Positions 5,735 to 13,458 of a stretch of DNA of 21,283 nt are shown here, one piece after another. Position 1 is the first letter of the stretch; each line of letters starts with the position of its first letter. Under the pieces are notes generated by a model. That model was given only the letters and a program-made list of their open reading frames with translations, did no database searches and was not told the origin of the DNA. Origin of the DNA: RGUW01 sp049421025 (GTDB lineage: Bacteria > Cyanobacteriota > Cyanobacteriia > PCC-6307 > Cyanobiaceae); contig JBMSMG010000026.1 of assembly GCA_049421025.1 (NCBI GenBank), positions 1-21,283 on the forward strand, written 5' to 3'. The translations under genes and the position numbers were made by a program.

Positions 5735-8030
5735 CTTGGAGCAGCAGCGCATTGAGCACCACCGTGATGGAGCTCAAGGCCATGAGCAGGGCCGCCAGCG
5801 GCGGGGTGAGCAGCACACCAAAGCCCGGCAGCAGCACACCGGCGGCAATCGGAATCACGATCAGGTTGTAACCAAACGCCCAGGCCAAGTTCTGGCGCAC
5901 CTTGGCCATGGTGGCGCGGGCCAGGTGAATCGCCTCGGGCACAGCGCCGATGCGATCACCCAGGATCACCAGATCAGCGGTGTCCTGAGCCACCTGCGTG
6001 CCGGTGCCGATGGCAATCGCCAGATCGGCCGCCGCCAATGCAGGGGCATCGTTGATGCCATCGCCCACCATGGCGGTGATGCCAGCTGCTTTGTGGCGCT
6101 CGAGCTGATCGAGCTTGTGCTCTGGCCTCAGCTCCCAGGCCAGCTCAGAGGGCTCTAGACCCAGCTGGCCGCCGAGCTGCTGCACGGAGCCGCGCGCATC
6201 ACCGCTGAGCAGGGCCAGTCGCAGCCCAAGACGGCGCAGCTCAGCCAGCGCGGCTTTGGCGTCGGGGCGGGGTTGATCAGCCACATGCACCGTGCCCAAA
6301 AAGCGAGGGCCTGAAGCCACGCCCAACTGGCTGGCGTTGGTTTGAGCCAGCTGCTCTGGCACGGCAATGCCCTGCTGCTGCAACCAGCCCAGCCGGCCCA
6401 CCCGGGCCAGCTCAGCAGAGGCGACGGTGGCCTGGACCCCCTCACCGGCAACGGCGCTGGCGGCGCTCACCGGCACCGGGTTGAGGCCGCGGCGGCCGGC
6501 CTCTTGCAGCAGCGCAAAGGCCAGCGGGTGGCGGCTGCCGGCCTCGACCCCAGCGGCCAGGGCAATCAGGGCATCGGCGCTGCAATCGGCCACCGGCTCC
6601 ACCGCTTGCACCAAAGGCCGCCCGACGGTGAGGGTGCCGGTCTTGTCAAACAGCACGGTCTTGAGGCGCGAAGCCATTTCAATGGCATCGCCGCCGCGAA
6701 ATAACAGACCGCGGCGGGCTGCAAGACCGGCACCCACGGTGATCGCCGTGGGGGTCGCCAGACCCAACGCGCAGGGGCACGCCACCACCAGCACGGCGAT
6801 AGCGAGCTGCAAGGCCAAAGCGAGCGGGGTCTCGGCGTGGTGACCCAACACGCCATGGACGCCATGCATGCCATGGCCCGAGGCCTGCAGCACCCAGGGC
6901 CAGTGCCGAGCACCCCACTGCCACCAAAAGACAAACGTGACGGCGGCCAAAGCCAGCACAGCAACGCTGAAGCGTCCGGCCACCCGATCGGCCAAACCCT
7001 GAATGGGTGCCTTGCGCGCCTGGGCCCGTTCGACCAGGGCCATGATGCGCGCCACAGCACTGTCGGCACCGCTGCGCAGCACCTCGAGCTCGAGCACTGC
7101 CTCGAGATTGAGACTGCCGGCGGCCAGCTCAACGCCTTGTGCAGCGGTCAACGGCATCGGCTCACCGGTCAGAGCTGACACATCGACAGCGCCCGCGCCC
7201 TGCCGCACCACACCATCGACCGGCACCCGATCACCGGGTGAGAGCACGATCACATCACCGGGACGCAGGCCGCCCACCCGCAGCGGCCGGGTTTGACCTG
7301 GCGCCACCAGCAGCTGGGCGGTGTCGGGCTGGAGCTGGGCCAGCTGCTCGAGCGCCCAGCCGGTGCGGTAGCGGGCCCGCTCTTCCAGGAAACGCCCGCT
7401 CAGCACAAAACCGAGCAGCATCACCGGCTCATTGAAAAAACAGGGCCAGCCGCTGGCCGGCCACAGCAAACCCACAACACTGGCGCCGTAGGCACTGGCC
7501 AGGCCAACGCCCACCAGAGAGTCCATGCCCGGTACGGCATGCAACAGGCCGCGGCCGCCATTGATCAAAATGGCGCGCCCTGGCCCCGCCAAAGCGATGG
7601 TGGCCACCACGGCGTGCAACCACGGATGGCCCAGCAACTGGGCGACACCACTGCCGCCCAAGAGGCCCAGCATGGCCAAATGGCCCAGGCTGGAGACCAG
7701 CACCAGCGCCAGGGCCACCACCAGCTGACGCCACTGCTGCCACCAGCTGCGCTCTTGAAGACGCTGCCGGCGGCTGAGCGGGTCGTCGCCCTGCTCGCGC
7801 AGCTGGGCGGCAAAACCCAGGCCGGCAAGCGCCTGAACCAAGGCACTCACTGCATCGACACTCTCTACCTGACGATCTGCTTGTTCGCCCTGCAGTTCAA
7901 CCCAGGCACTGCGGCTAAGCAGGTTGACGCTGGCTGAGGCCACGCCCGGCTGCTCGAGCAGCTTCTGCTCAACGGCGCGCACACAGCCGCCGCACTTCAT
8001 GCCCTCGATCTCGAGCAGCAGCGACCCCAT
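5697..8030 (-). CDS. ctaA: Copper-type P1B ATPase (CtaA-like)
   Basis: This is a heavy-metal-translocating P-type ATPase of 777 residues. An N-terminal HMA metal-binding domain carries GMKCGGC (Cys13, Cys16). The membrane metal site is CPC at 418-420 (ACPCALGLATP), typical of Cu(I) pumps. The phosphorylation motif DKTGTLT has Asp462. TGEPMPL (actuator), SRHPLA (HP motif) and GDGINDAPAL (hinge) are all present. About eight membrane helices are expected. The loop just before the CPC helix is His-rich (six His between 376 and 398). In cyanobacteria CtaA moves copper into the cell or toward thylakoids for plastocyanin and cytochrome oxidase, while PacS loads thylakoids. The MKCGGCV motif favours CtaA over PacS, but the subtype is an inference. 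The 3' end overlaps tmk, so the two are probably one operon. Confidence 0.93.
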   Translation of the reverse strand: MGSLLLEIEGMKCGGCVRAVEQKLLEQPGVASASVNLLSRSAWVELQGEQADRQVESVDAVSALVQALAGLGFAAQLREQGDDPLSRRQRLQERSWWQQWRQLVVALALVLVSSLGHLAMLGLLGGSGVAQLLGHPWLHAVVATIALAGPGRAILINGGRGLLHAVPGMDSLVGVGLASAYGASVVGLLWPASGWPCFFNEPVMLLGFVLSGRFLEERARYRTGWALEQLAQLQPDTAQLLVAPGQTRPLRVGGLRPGDVIVLSPGDRVPVDGVVRQGAGAVDVSALTGEPMPLTAAQGVELAAGSLNLEAVLELEVLRSGADSAVARIMALVERAQARKAPIQGLADRVAGRFSVAVLALAAVTFVFWWQWGARHWPWVLQASGHGMHGVHGVLGHHAETPLALALQLAIAVLVVACPCALGLATPTAITVGAGLAARRGLLFRGGDAIEMASRLKTVLFDKTGTLTVGRPLVQAVEPVADCSADALIALAAGVEAGSRHPLAFALLQEAGRRGLNPVPVSAASAVAGEGVQATVASAELARVGRLGWLQQQGIAVPEQLAQTNASQLGVASGPRFLGTVHVADQPRPDAKAALAELRRLGLRLALLSGDARGSVQQLGGQLGLEPSELAWELRPEHKLDQLERHKAAGITAMVGDGINDAPALAAADLAIAIGTGTQVAQDTADLVILGDRIGAVPEAIHLARATMAKVRQNLAWAFGYNLIVIPIAAGVLLPGFGVLLTPPLAALLMALSSITVVLNALLLQDGGRNDALARAR

Positions 8031-8117
8031 GACCTGGCGCTGAGAGCGCTCAGGCTAGGTCGATTTTCAAGGCAAGATGGGCAGCACCTGCCCCGCGCGG
8101 CCACCGCGCCATCACCA

Positions 8118-8639
8118 GTGCCCCGCTCGCAGCGCAACGACAACTTCATCGACAAAAGCTTCACGGTGATGGCCGACCTGATCCTGAAGGTGCTGCCCAC
8201 CAACCGCCGTGCCAAAGAGGCCTTTGCCTACTACCGCGATGGCATGAGCGCCCAGGCCGACGGTGAGTACGCCGAAGCGCTCGAAAACTACGAAGAAGCG
8301 CTCAAGCTCGAGGACGACCCCAACGACAAGGCCTTCATCCTCTACAACATGGCTTTGGTGTTCGCCTCCAACGGCGAACACAGCAAAGCGCTCGATTTTT
8401 ACGGCCAGGCGCTGGAGCTCAACAGCAAGATGCCCCAGGCGCTCAACAACATGGCGGTGATTCACCATCACCTCGGCTCGATGGCCGAAGAGCGCGGCGA
8501 TGCCGATGAAGCGGATCGGCAATACGACGCGGCAGCCGAGTTCTGGGGCAAGGCGATCCGCCTGGCTCCCAACAACTACATCGAGGCCCAGAACTGGCTT
8601 AAGACCAGCGGGCGCGGCAGCGTCGACGTCTATTTCTAA
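8118..8639 (+). CDS. ycf3: Photosystem I assembly protein Ycf3
   Basis: Ycf3 is a thylakoid-associated TPR protein needed to assemble the photosystem I core. The 173-residue length and the N-terminus MPRSQRNDNFIDKSFTVMAD match the family, so the GTG at 8118 is taken as the start. Three TPR-like repeats follow: about 34-67 (AFAYYRDGMSAQADGEYAEA), 71-104 (AFILYNMALVFASNGEHSKA) and a C-terminal one around 108-155 (ALNNMAVIHHHLGSMAEERG, then FWGKAIRLAPNN). It is divergent from the copper ATPase gene with an 87 bp gap. It converges on radA, with the two stop codons overlapping by four bases. No Shine-Dalgarno sequence is obvious. Confidence 0.97.
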   Translation: MPRSQRNDNFIDKSFTVMADLILKVLPTNRRAKEAFAYYRDGMSAQADGEYAEALENYEEALKLEDDPNDKAFILYNMALVFASNGEHSKALDFYGQALELNSKMPQALNNMAVIHHHLGSMAEERGDADEADRQYDAAAEFWGKAIRLAPNNYIEAQNWLKTSGRGSVDVYF

Positions 8640-10105
8640 GCGTCGTCAGCAGGGTTGCTGCCCAGCGCCGCCACCAGCGCCTCAGCAATGGTCCCGGCTT
8701 CCAGCAGCTGCAGGCCCAGCCCAGCGGCCACAGGCCCCAGGCCGCTGCCCCTGGGCACAACAGCACGGGTGAAGCCCAGGCGCGCCGCCTCGCCCAGGCG
8801 CAGCTCGAGCTGACTGACCGGCCGCAGCTGGCCCCCCAGGCCCAGCTCGCCGATCAGCACCGTGCCCGGCGGCAGGGTGAGATCGCGGTAACTGGCCACC
8901 ACCGCTGCTGCTACACCCAGATCTGCAGCGGGCTCTTCGACCTCAAGGCCGCCGGCCACCGCCAGGTAGCAGTCAAAGCGCGAGAGGGGCAGGCCCAGGT
9001 GCTTTTCGAGCACCGCCAGGATCTGGTGCAAACGGTTGACGGCGATGCCGGTGGCGCTGCGCCGCGGGCTGGCATAGCTGGTGGTGCTCACCAGCGCCTG
9101 CAGCTCGATCACCAGGGGCCGAGTGCCCTCGCAGGCGACGATCGTGGCGGTGCCGCTGCTGGGCTCATCGCCCCCTAAAAACAGCTCGCTGGGGTTGCTG
9201 ACCTCGGCAAGGCCGCGATCGCGCATTTCAAACACCCCTAGCTCATGGGTGGCGCCAAAGCGGTTTTTGACCGCCCGCAGCAGCCGGTGGCTGGCGAAGC
9301 GATCACCTTCAAAGGTGAGCACCGCATCGACCAGATGCTCGAGCACCTTGGGGCCGGCCAGCATGCCCTCTTTGGTGACATGACCCACCAGCAGCAGAGC
9401 CGTGTGCTGCTTTTTGGCGATGCGGGCCAGGGCTGCGGCGCACTCGCGCACCTGGGCCACTGAACCGGGCGCACTGGCCAGCTCACCGTCATGGAGCGCC
9501 TGAATGCTGTCGATGATCGCCACTGCCGGCCTGAGGCTCTCAAGCTCTTGCAGCACCAGCTCCAGATCGGTTTCAGAGAGGAGTTGCAGATCGCTCTCAG
9601 CGCTCAAAGCGTTCTCAGCAGCGGAGGTACCAGAGGTGGCACCTGTGCCGAGCGCGACGTCGGCCAGCCGCCGCCAGCGCAGCTTGACCTGCTGGGCCGA
9701 CTCTTCGGCGCTCACATAGAGCACCGAGGTGCGGGCCGCCATCGATTGGGCGCTCTGCAGCAGCAAGGTGCTCTTGCCAATGCCTGGATCACCGCCGAGC
9801 AGCACCAGCGAACCGGGCACCAGCCCGCCCCCCAGCACCCGGTCAAATTCGCCGTAGCCGCTGCTGAGGCGCTGCAGCACGCGCTCACCAACGGCTGCAA
9901 TGGGTTCAGAACGGCGCGGTTGGGCTGGACTCAACGTCGCCTCATGCTCTGCCGGCACCGGCCGGCGGCGGCGCTGATCAACCCCTGCTGGAGCGGCCTG
10001 CTCGATCAGCGTGTTCCAGCTGCCGCAACTGCTGCAACGACCGAAGAACTGGCGCGTCTGGGCGCCGCATTCGGTGCACACATAGAGGTTTGTGGTCTTG
10101 GCCAC
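8636..10105 (-). CDS. radA: DNA repair protein RadA (Sms)
   Basis: RadA is a RecA-like ATPase and branch-migration helicase that helps process recombination intermediates. Counting from the GTG at 10105 (489 residues), an N-terminal zinc finger has Cys10, Cys13, Cys24 and Cys27 (CTECG...CSSCGSW). The ATPase core follows with Walker A GGDPGIGKSTLLLQ, VLYVSAEES and the RadA-specific KNRFG motif (VKNRFGATHELGVFEM). A Lon-protease-like C-terminal domain is present (LAVAGGLEVEEPAADLGVAA). A low-complexity Gly/Thr/Ser insertion (GTGATSGTSAAENALSAE) lies in the core before LLSETDLE. The frame is open to TTG 10132, but VAKTTNLYVC is the sensible N-terminus. Divergent from rpaB. Confidence 0.95.
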   Translation of the reverse strand: MAKTTNLYVCTECGAQTRQFFGRCSSCGSWNTLIEQAAPAGVDQRRRRPVPAEHEATLSPAQPRRSEPIAAVGERVLQRLSSGYGEFDRVLGGGLVPGSLVLLGGDPGIGKSTLLLQSAQSMAARTSVLYVSAEESAQQVKLRWRRLADVALGTGATSGTSAAENALSAESDLQLLSETDLELVLQELESLRPAVAIIDSIQALHDGELASAPGSVAQVRECAAALARIAKKQHTALLLVGHVTKEGMLAGPKVLEHLVDAVLTFEGDRFASHRLLRAVKNRFGATHELGVFEMRDRGLAEVSNPSELFLGGDEPSSGTATIVACEGTRPLVIELQALVSTTSYASPRRSATGIAVNRLHQILAVLEKHLGLPLSRFDCYLAVAGGLEVEEPAADLGVAAAVVASYRDLTLPPGTVLIGELGLGGQLRPVSQLELRLGEAARLGFTRAVVPRGSGLGPVAAGLGLQLLEAGTIAEALVAALGSNPADDA

Positions 10106-10215
10106 AGGGGCAGAACAGCAGTGGAGCAACACGTCGCTGAAGACACCAAAACTGCAACTGCAGCTCGCAAACCACCCGCCAAGGGAGAAACCCTGAGCAT
10201 GGAGTTGTGAAGAAA

Positions 10216-10238
10216 GGCGTCGTTCGATGAACGAAGCC
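10216..10238. promoter_or_regulatory. Inverted repeat in the radA-rpaB divergent intergenic region
   Basis: Bases 10216-10238 form an inverted repeat: GGC-g-TCGTTC, a GAT centre, GAACGA-a-GCC. It has nine paired positions per arm and one mismatch. It lies in the 185 bp gap between the divergent radA and rpaB starts, 53 bp before the rpaB ATG. No T run follows on either strand, so an operator or a leader hairpin is more likely than a terminator. The rest of the gap shows one GTTGTAAC (10269-10276), which is only half of an HLR1 element. Confidence 0.4.
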
Positions 10239-10290
10239 CCCCGTTGGCCTTTTCAGTAGATCGGATCCGTTGTAACGCCACGCCGCCGCG

Positions 10291-11037
10291 ATGACGGCTC
10301 CACAAGCTGCAAAAGAAACGATCCTTGTCGTCGATGACGAGGCCAGCATTCGCCGCATCCTCGACACACGCCTGTCGATGATCGGCTACAAGGTCGTCAC
10401 CGCCAGTGACGGCGAGGAGGCCTTGGAAGCTTTCCACCAGTGCAACCCCGACCTGGTGGTGCTTGACGTGATGATGCCGAAGCTCGATGGCTACGGCGTT
10501 TGCCAGGAGCTGCGCAAAGAATCGGATGTGCCGATCGTGATGCTCACGGCCCTTGGCGATGTGGCTGACCGCATCACCGGTCTGGAGCTTGGTGCCGACG
10601 ATTACGTCGTCAAACCCTTCAGCCCCAAAGAGCTCGAGGCCCGCATTCGCTGCGTGCTGCGCCGGGTCGAAAAAGAGAGCGTCAGCGGCCTGCCCAATTC
10701 AGGCGTGATCAGCATTGGTGATCTGCGCATCGACACCAACAAGCGCCAGGTGTACAGGGCCGATGAGCGCATCCGCCTGACCGGCATGGAGTTCAGCCTG
10801 CTGGAGCTGCTCGTGGGCCGCTCGGGCGAACCCTTTAGCCGCGGCGAAATCCTCAAGGAGGTGTGGGGCTATACCCCCGAACGTCACGTGGACACCCGGG
10901 TGGTGGATGTTCATATCTCCCGGTTGCGCTCCAAACTGGAAGACGATCCGGCCAACCCCGAGCTGATCCTCACGGCCCGGGGAACTGGCTATCTGTTCCA
11001 GCGCATCGTTGACGCCGTTGCCTCCGAAGGACCCTGA
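10291..11037 (+). CDS. rpaB: Response regulator RpaB (Ycf27)
   Basis: RpaB is the essential OmpR-type regulator that binds HLR1 sites in high-light and photosystem promoters and antagonises RpaA at many clock-controlled genes. Its cognate kinase is NblS (Hik33). The 248-residue product has a receiver domain (about 10-125) with acidic VVDDEAS, phospho-Asp59 in LVVLDVMMPKLDGYGVCQEL and DDYVVKPFSPKELEARI. The winged-helix domain has RLTGMEFSLLELLVGRSGE, ILKEVWGYTPERHVDTRVVD and LILTARGTGYLFQ. The 'GYTPERHVDTRVVDVHISR' stretch marks RpaB. The ATG at 10291 precedes a poorly conserved nine-residue tail. plsX may begin inside its last codons (29 bp overlap), so the lipid genes downstream are probably co-transcribed at least in part. 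Confidence 0.95.
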   Translation: MTAPQAAKETILVVDDEASIRRILDTRLSMIGYKVVTASDGEEALEAFHQCNPDLVVLDVMMPKLDGYGVCQELRKESDVPIVMLTALGDVADRITGLELGADDYVVKPFSPKELEARIRCVLRRVEKESVSGLPNSGVISIGDLRIDTNKRQVYRADERIRLTGMEFSLLELLVGRSGEPFSRGEILKEVWGYTPERHVDTRVVDVHISRLRSKLEDDPANPELILTARGTGYLFQRIVDAVASEGP

Positions 11038-12367
11038 ATTCAGCGGCTTGCCCGGCCGGCGCAGCAAGCCCAACCGCACGATTCGGCGGCTGGTGATCTG
11101 GTATCGCCGCAACGCAGCGGTCACCAGCCTGGTCGACACGGCCACCTCGGCCGCCGGAGTGGCCGGCAATGTGGCCGGCGCGGCTGGCTCCATGGCCGGC
11201 ACCATGGCCGGCTCGGTGGTCTCGGGCGCCGGCACGGTGGCAGGCACCGTGCTCGAACCGCTGGTGTTCGACCCGCTGCGCCGCCTGCAACGGGGCCTGG
11301 GCGGCCCCGGCGAAGCCAACCCGATCAACGATGGTGATCGCCTTTGGGTGGCGGTCGATGGCATGGGGGGCGATTACGCGCCCGGTCCAATTCTCGAAGG
11401 CTGCCTGCAGGCCGTAGAGCGCCTGCCGTTGCGGGTGCGGTTTGTCGCCGAAAGCGAGCAGCTGCAAGAGGCCATCGATGCGATGGGCCTGCAAGAGCAA
11501 CTCGATGCCGCCGTGGAGCGCGGCTTGATCGAGCTGGTGCCCAGCGGCCCTTCGGTCGGCATGGATGAAGAGGCCACGGTGGTGCGCAAAAAGCGTGACG
11601 CCAGCATCAACATGGCCATGGACCTGGTCAAGGCAGGTCAGGCCACTGCCGTGTATTCGGCCGGCAATTCGGGTGCGGTGATGGCCTCGGCGATCTTCCG
11701 GCTGGGACGCCTCAAGGGGATCGACCGGCCTGCCATTGGGGCGCTGTTTCCGACCAAGGACCCCGAGCAGCAGGTTCTGGTGCTCGATGTGGGCGCCAAC
11801 ATGGACTGCAAGCCCGAGTGGCTGCTGCAGTGGGCCCTGCTTGGCAACATCTACAGCCGCGACGTGCTGCAGGTCGCCCAGCCCCGCGTCGGCATGGTCA
11901 ACATCGGCGAAGAAGAGTGCAAAGGCAATGACCTGTGCCTGCGCACCTACCCGCTGCTGGCGAGCGAAGCCCGCTTTCAGTTCGCCGGCAACTGCGAAGG
12001 CCGCGACATTCTCTCGGGCAACTTCGACGTGGTGGTGTGCGATGGCTACACCGGCAACGTGCTGCTGAAGTTTCTTGAAAGCGTCGGCAGCGTGCTGCTC
12101 GATGTGATCAAGGCCGAGCTGCCCCGCGGCCGCCGCGGCAAGGTGGGTTCGGCCTTTTTGATCGGCAACCTGCGCCGCATCAAAAAACGCCTCGATCACG
12201 CCGAGCACGGCGGCGCCCTGTTGCTTGGGGTTGATGGCATCTGTGTGATCGGCCATGGCAGCAGCAAAGCGCTCTCGGTGCTGAGCGCCCTGCGACTGGC
12301 CCATTCAGCGGCCAGTCACGGTGTCATGGAGAACCTGCACGCCCTGAGCTCATCTGCCTGTGGTTGA
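11009..12367 (+). CDS. plsX: Phosphate acyltransferase PlsX with long N-terminal extension
   Basis: PlsX converts acyl-ACP and phosphate to acyl-phosphate, the donor for glycerol-3-phosphate acylation. The catalytic core begins near residue 112 (LWVAVDGMGGDYAP) and continues through ATAVYSAGNSGAVMASAIF, VLVLDVGANMDCKPEWLLQW, NIGEEECKGNDL and VCDGYTGNVLLKF to GGALLLGVDGICVIGHG. Usual PlsX proteins start at the core, at about 330-350 residues. This frame gives 452, with about 110 extra residues: a basic patch (RRSKPNRTIRRLVIWYRR) then a 47-80 segment with AG every third or fourth residue. The start is uncertain. TTG 11009 overlaps rpaB by 29 bp, TTG 11018 is similar, and GTG 11093 would keep the zipper segment. 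fabH begins at its stop codon. Confidence 0.9.
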   Translation: MTPLPPKDPEFSGLPGRRSKPNRTIRRLVIWYRRNAAVTSLVDTATSAAGVAGNVAGAAGSMAGTMAGSVVSGAGTVAGTVLEPLVFDPLRRLQRGLGGPGEANPINDGDRLWVAVDGMGGDYAPGPILEGCLQAVERLPLRVRFVAESEQLQEAIDAMGLQEQLDAAVERGLIELVPSGPSVGMDEEATVVRKKRDASINMAMDLVKAGQATAVYSAGNSGAVMASAIFRLGRLKGIDRPAIGALFPTKDPEQQVLVLDVGANMDCKPEWLLQWALLGNIYSRDVLQVAQPRVGMVNIGEEECKGNDLCLRTYPLLASEARFQFAGNCEGRDILSGNFDVVVCDGYTGNVLLKFLESVGSVLLDVIKAELPRGRRGKVGSAFLIGNLRRIKKRLDHAEHGGALLLGVDGICVIGHGSSKALSVLSALRLAHSAASHGVMENLHALSSSACG

Positions 12368-13419
12368 CTGAGCCCATCTGCGGTTCACCCTTGAGCGCGC
12401 CGGCCACCGGACCTCTGCTGCACGGCATGGCGCTGGTGGGTTCAGGCAGTGCCGTGCCAGCGGCGAGCGTGAGCAATGCAGCGCTGAGCGAGCGGGTCGA
12501 CACCAACGACGAGTGGATTCGCACCCGCACAGGCATCGCCGCGCGGCGCATTGCCGGGCCCGACGAAGGGCTCACCGCGCTGGCGTCCAGGGCGGCCCAG
12601 GCGTGCCTCGAGCACGCGGGCTGGAGCGCTGATCAGGTCGATCTGATCGTGCTGGCCACCTCGAGCCCAGACGATCTGTTTGGCACGGCGCCGCGCATAC
12701 AAGCCGCCATCGGCGCCAGCGGTGCCGTGGCCTTTGACCTGACCGCAGCGTGCAGCGGTTTTTTGTTTGCCCTGATCACCGCTGGGCAATACCTAGCCAG
12801 TGGCGCCATGCGACGCGCGCTGGTGATCGGTGCTGATCAGCTCAGCCGTTGGGTCGACTGGGATGACCGGCGCACCTGCGTGCTGTTTGGCGATGGCGCC
12901 GCGGCCGTAGCCGTTGAAGCTTGCCCAGCCGAGCACAGCGGGTTGCTGGGCTTTCGCATGCGCAGCGACGGCAGCCGCAACGCTTGCCTGACCCTGGCGC
13001 AGACCGAGACGCGTGACGCCTTGTTGCAGGGGGTCAGCAGCCAGAAAGGGGGCTTCGCGCCAATCCAGATGAACGGCCAGGAGGTCTACAAATTTGCGGT
13101 AAGGGAGGTGCCGGCCGTGCTGGCCGAACTGCTCGAAGCCACAGATACGCCTGCCGATGCCCTCGACTGGTTGCTGCTGCACCAGGCCAACCAACGCATC
13201 CTTGATGCGGTGGCCGATCGCTTTGCGGTGCCCCACGAGCGGGTGCTCAGCAACCTGGCGCACTACGGCAACACCTCGGCGGCGACGATCCCGCTGATGC
13301 TCGATGAGGCCGTGCGCGACGGTCGGGTGCGGCCAGGGCACCTGTTGGCCAGCAGCGGCTTCGGCGCCGGCCTGAGCTGGGGCGCGGCGCTGCTGCGCTG
13401 GAGCGGGCCCCAGGGCTGA
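12364..13419 (+). CDS. fabH: 3-oxoacyl-ACP synthase III (KAS III)
   Basis: FabH condenses acetyl-CoA with malonyl-ACP to begin fatty-acid synthesis. The catalytic triad is visible as Cys130 (LTAACSGFLF), His273 (LLLHQANQRI) and Asn303 (HYGNTSAATIP), numbered from the TTG at 12364. VDTNDEWIRTRTGI and the C-terminal LLASSGFGAGLSWGAALLRW also match the family. The start is unclear. TTG 12364 overlaps the plsX stop by 4 bp. TTG 12391 (MSAPATG...) and ATG 12427 (MALVGSGSAVP) are alternatives, and the last matches the usual short N-terminus best. The first 20 residues should be treated as provisional. It lies third in the rpaB-plsX-fabH-fabD-plsC run, 39 bp before fabD. Confidence 0.95.
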   Translation: MTEPICGSPLSAPATGPLLHGMALVGSGSAVPAASVSNAALSERVDTNDEWIRTRTGIAARRIAGPDEGLTALASRAAQACLEHAGWSADQVDLIVLATSSPDDLFGTAPRIQAAIGASGAVAFDLTAACSGFLFALITAGQYLASGAMRRALVIGADQLSRWVDWDDRRTCVLFGDGAAAVAVEACPAEHSGLLGFRMRSDGSRNACLTLAQTETRDALLQGVSSQKGGFAPIQMNGQEVYKFAVREVPAVLAELLEATDTPADALDWLLLHQANQRILDAVADRFAVPHERVLSNLAHYGNTSAATIPLMLDEAVRDGRVRPGHLLASSGFGAGLSWGAALLRWSGPQG

Positions 13420-13458
13420 GGCCTAATCTCCTGCCACAAACAGCTGGAGCCACGGTTC

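Noticed and set aside
8040..8053. CTGAG-AGCG-CTCAG inverted repeat between ctaA and ycf3
   Set aside because: 5 bp arms are common by chance in GC-rich DNA and no copper-regulator motif is recognisable.
1721..10276. HLR1 (RpaB) sites at psbD (1721-1728) and rpaB (10269-10276)
   Set aside because: Each has only one GTTACA-type half. The second half at the required spacing is absent, and about four such hexamers are expected by chance in this window.
10970..12304. 444-codon minus-strand open frame antisense to plsX
   Set aside because: Shadow frame produced by GC-rich codon bias. It is His/Gln/Ala-rich with no family resemblance, and the plus strand holds a clear PlsX.
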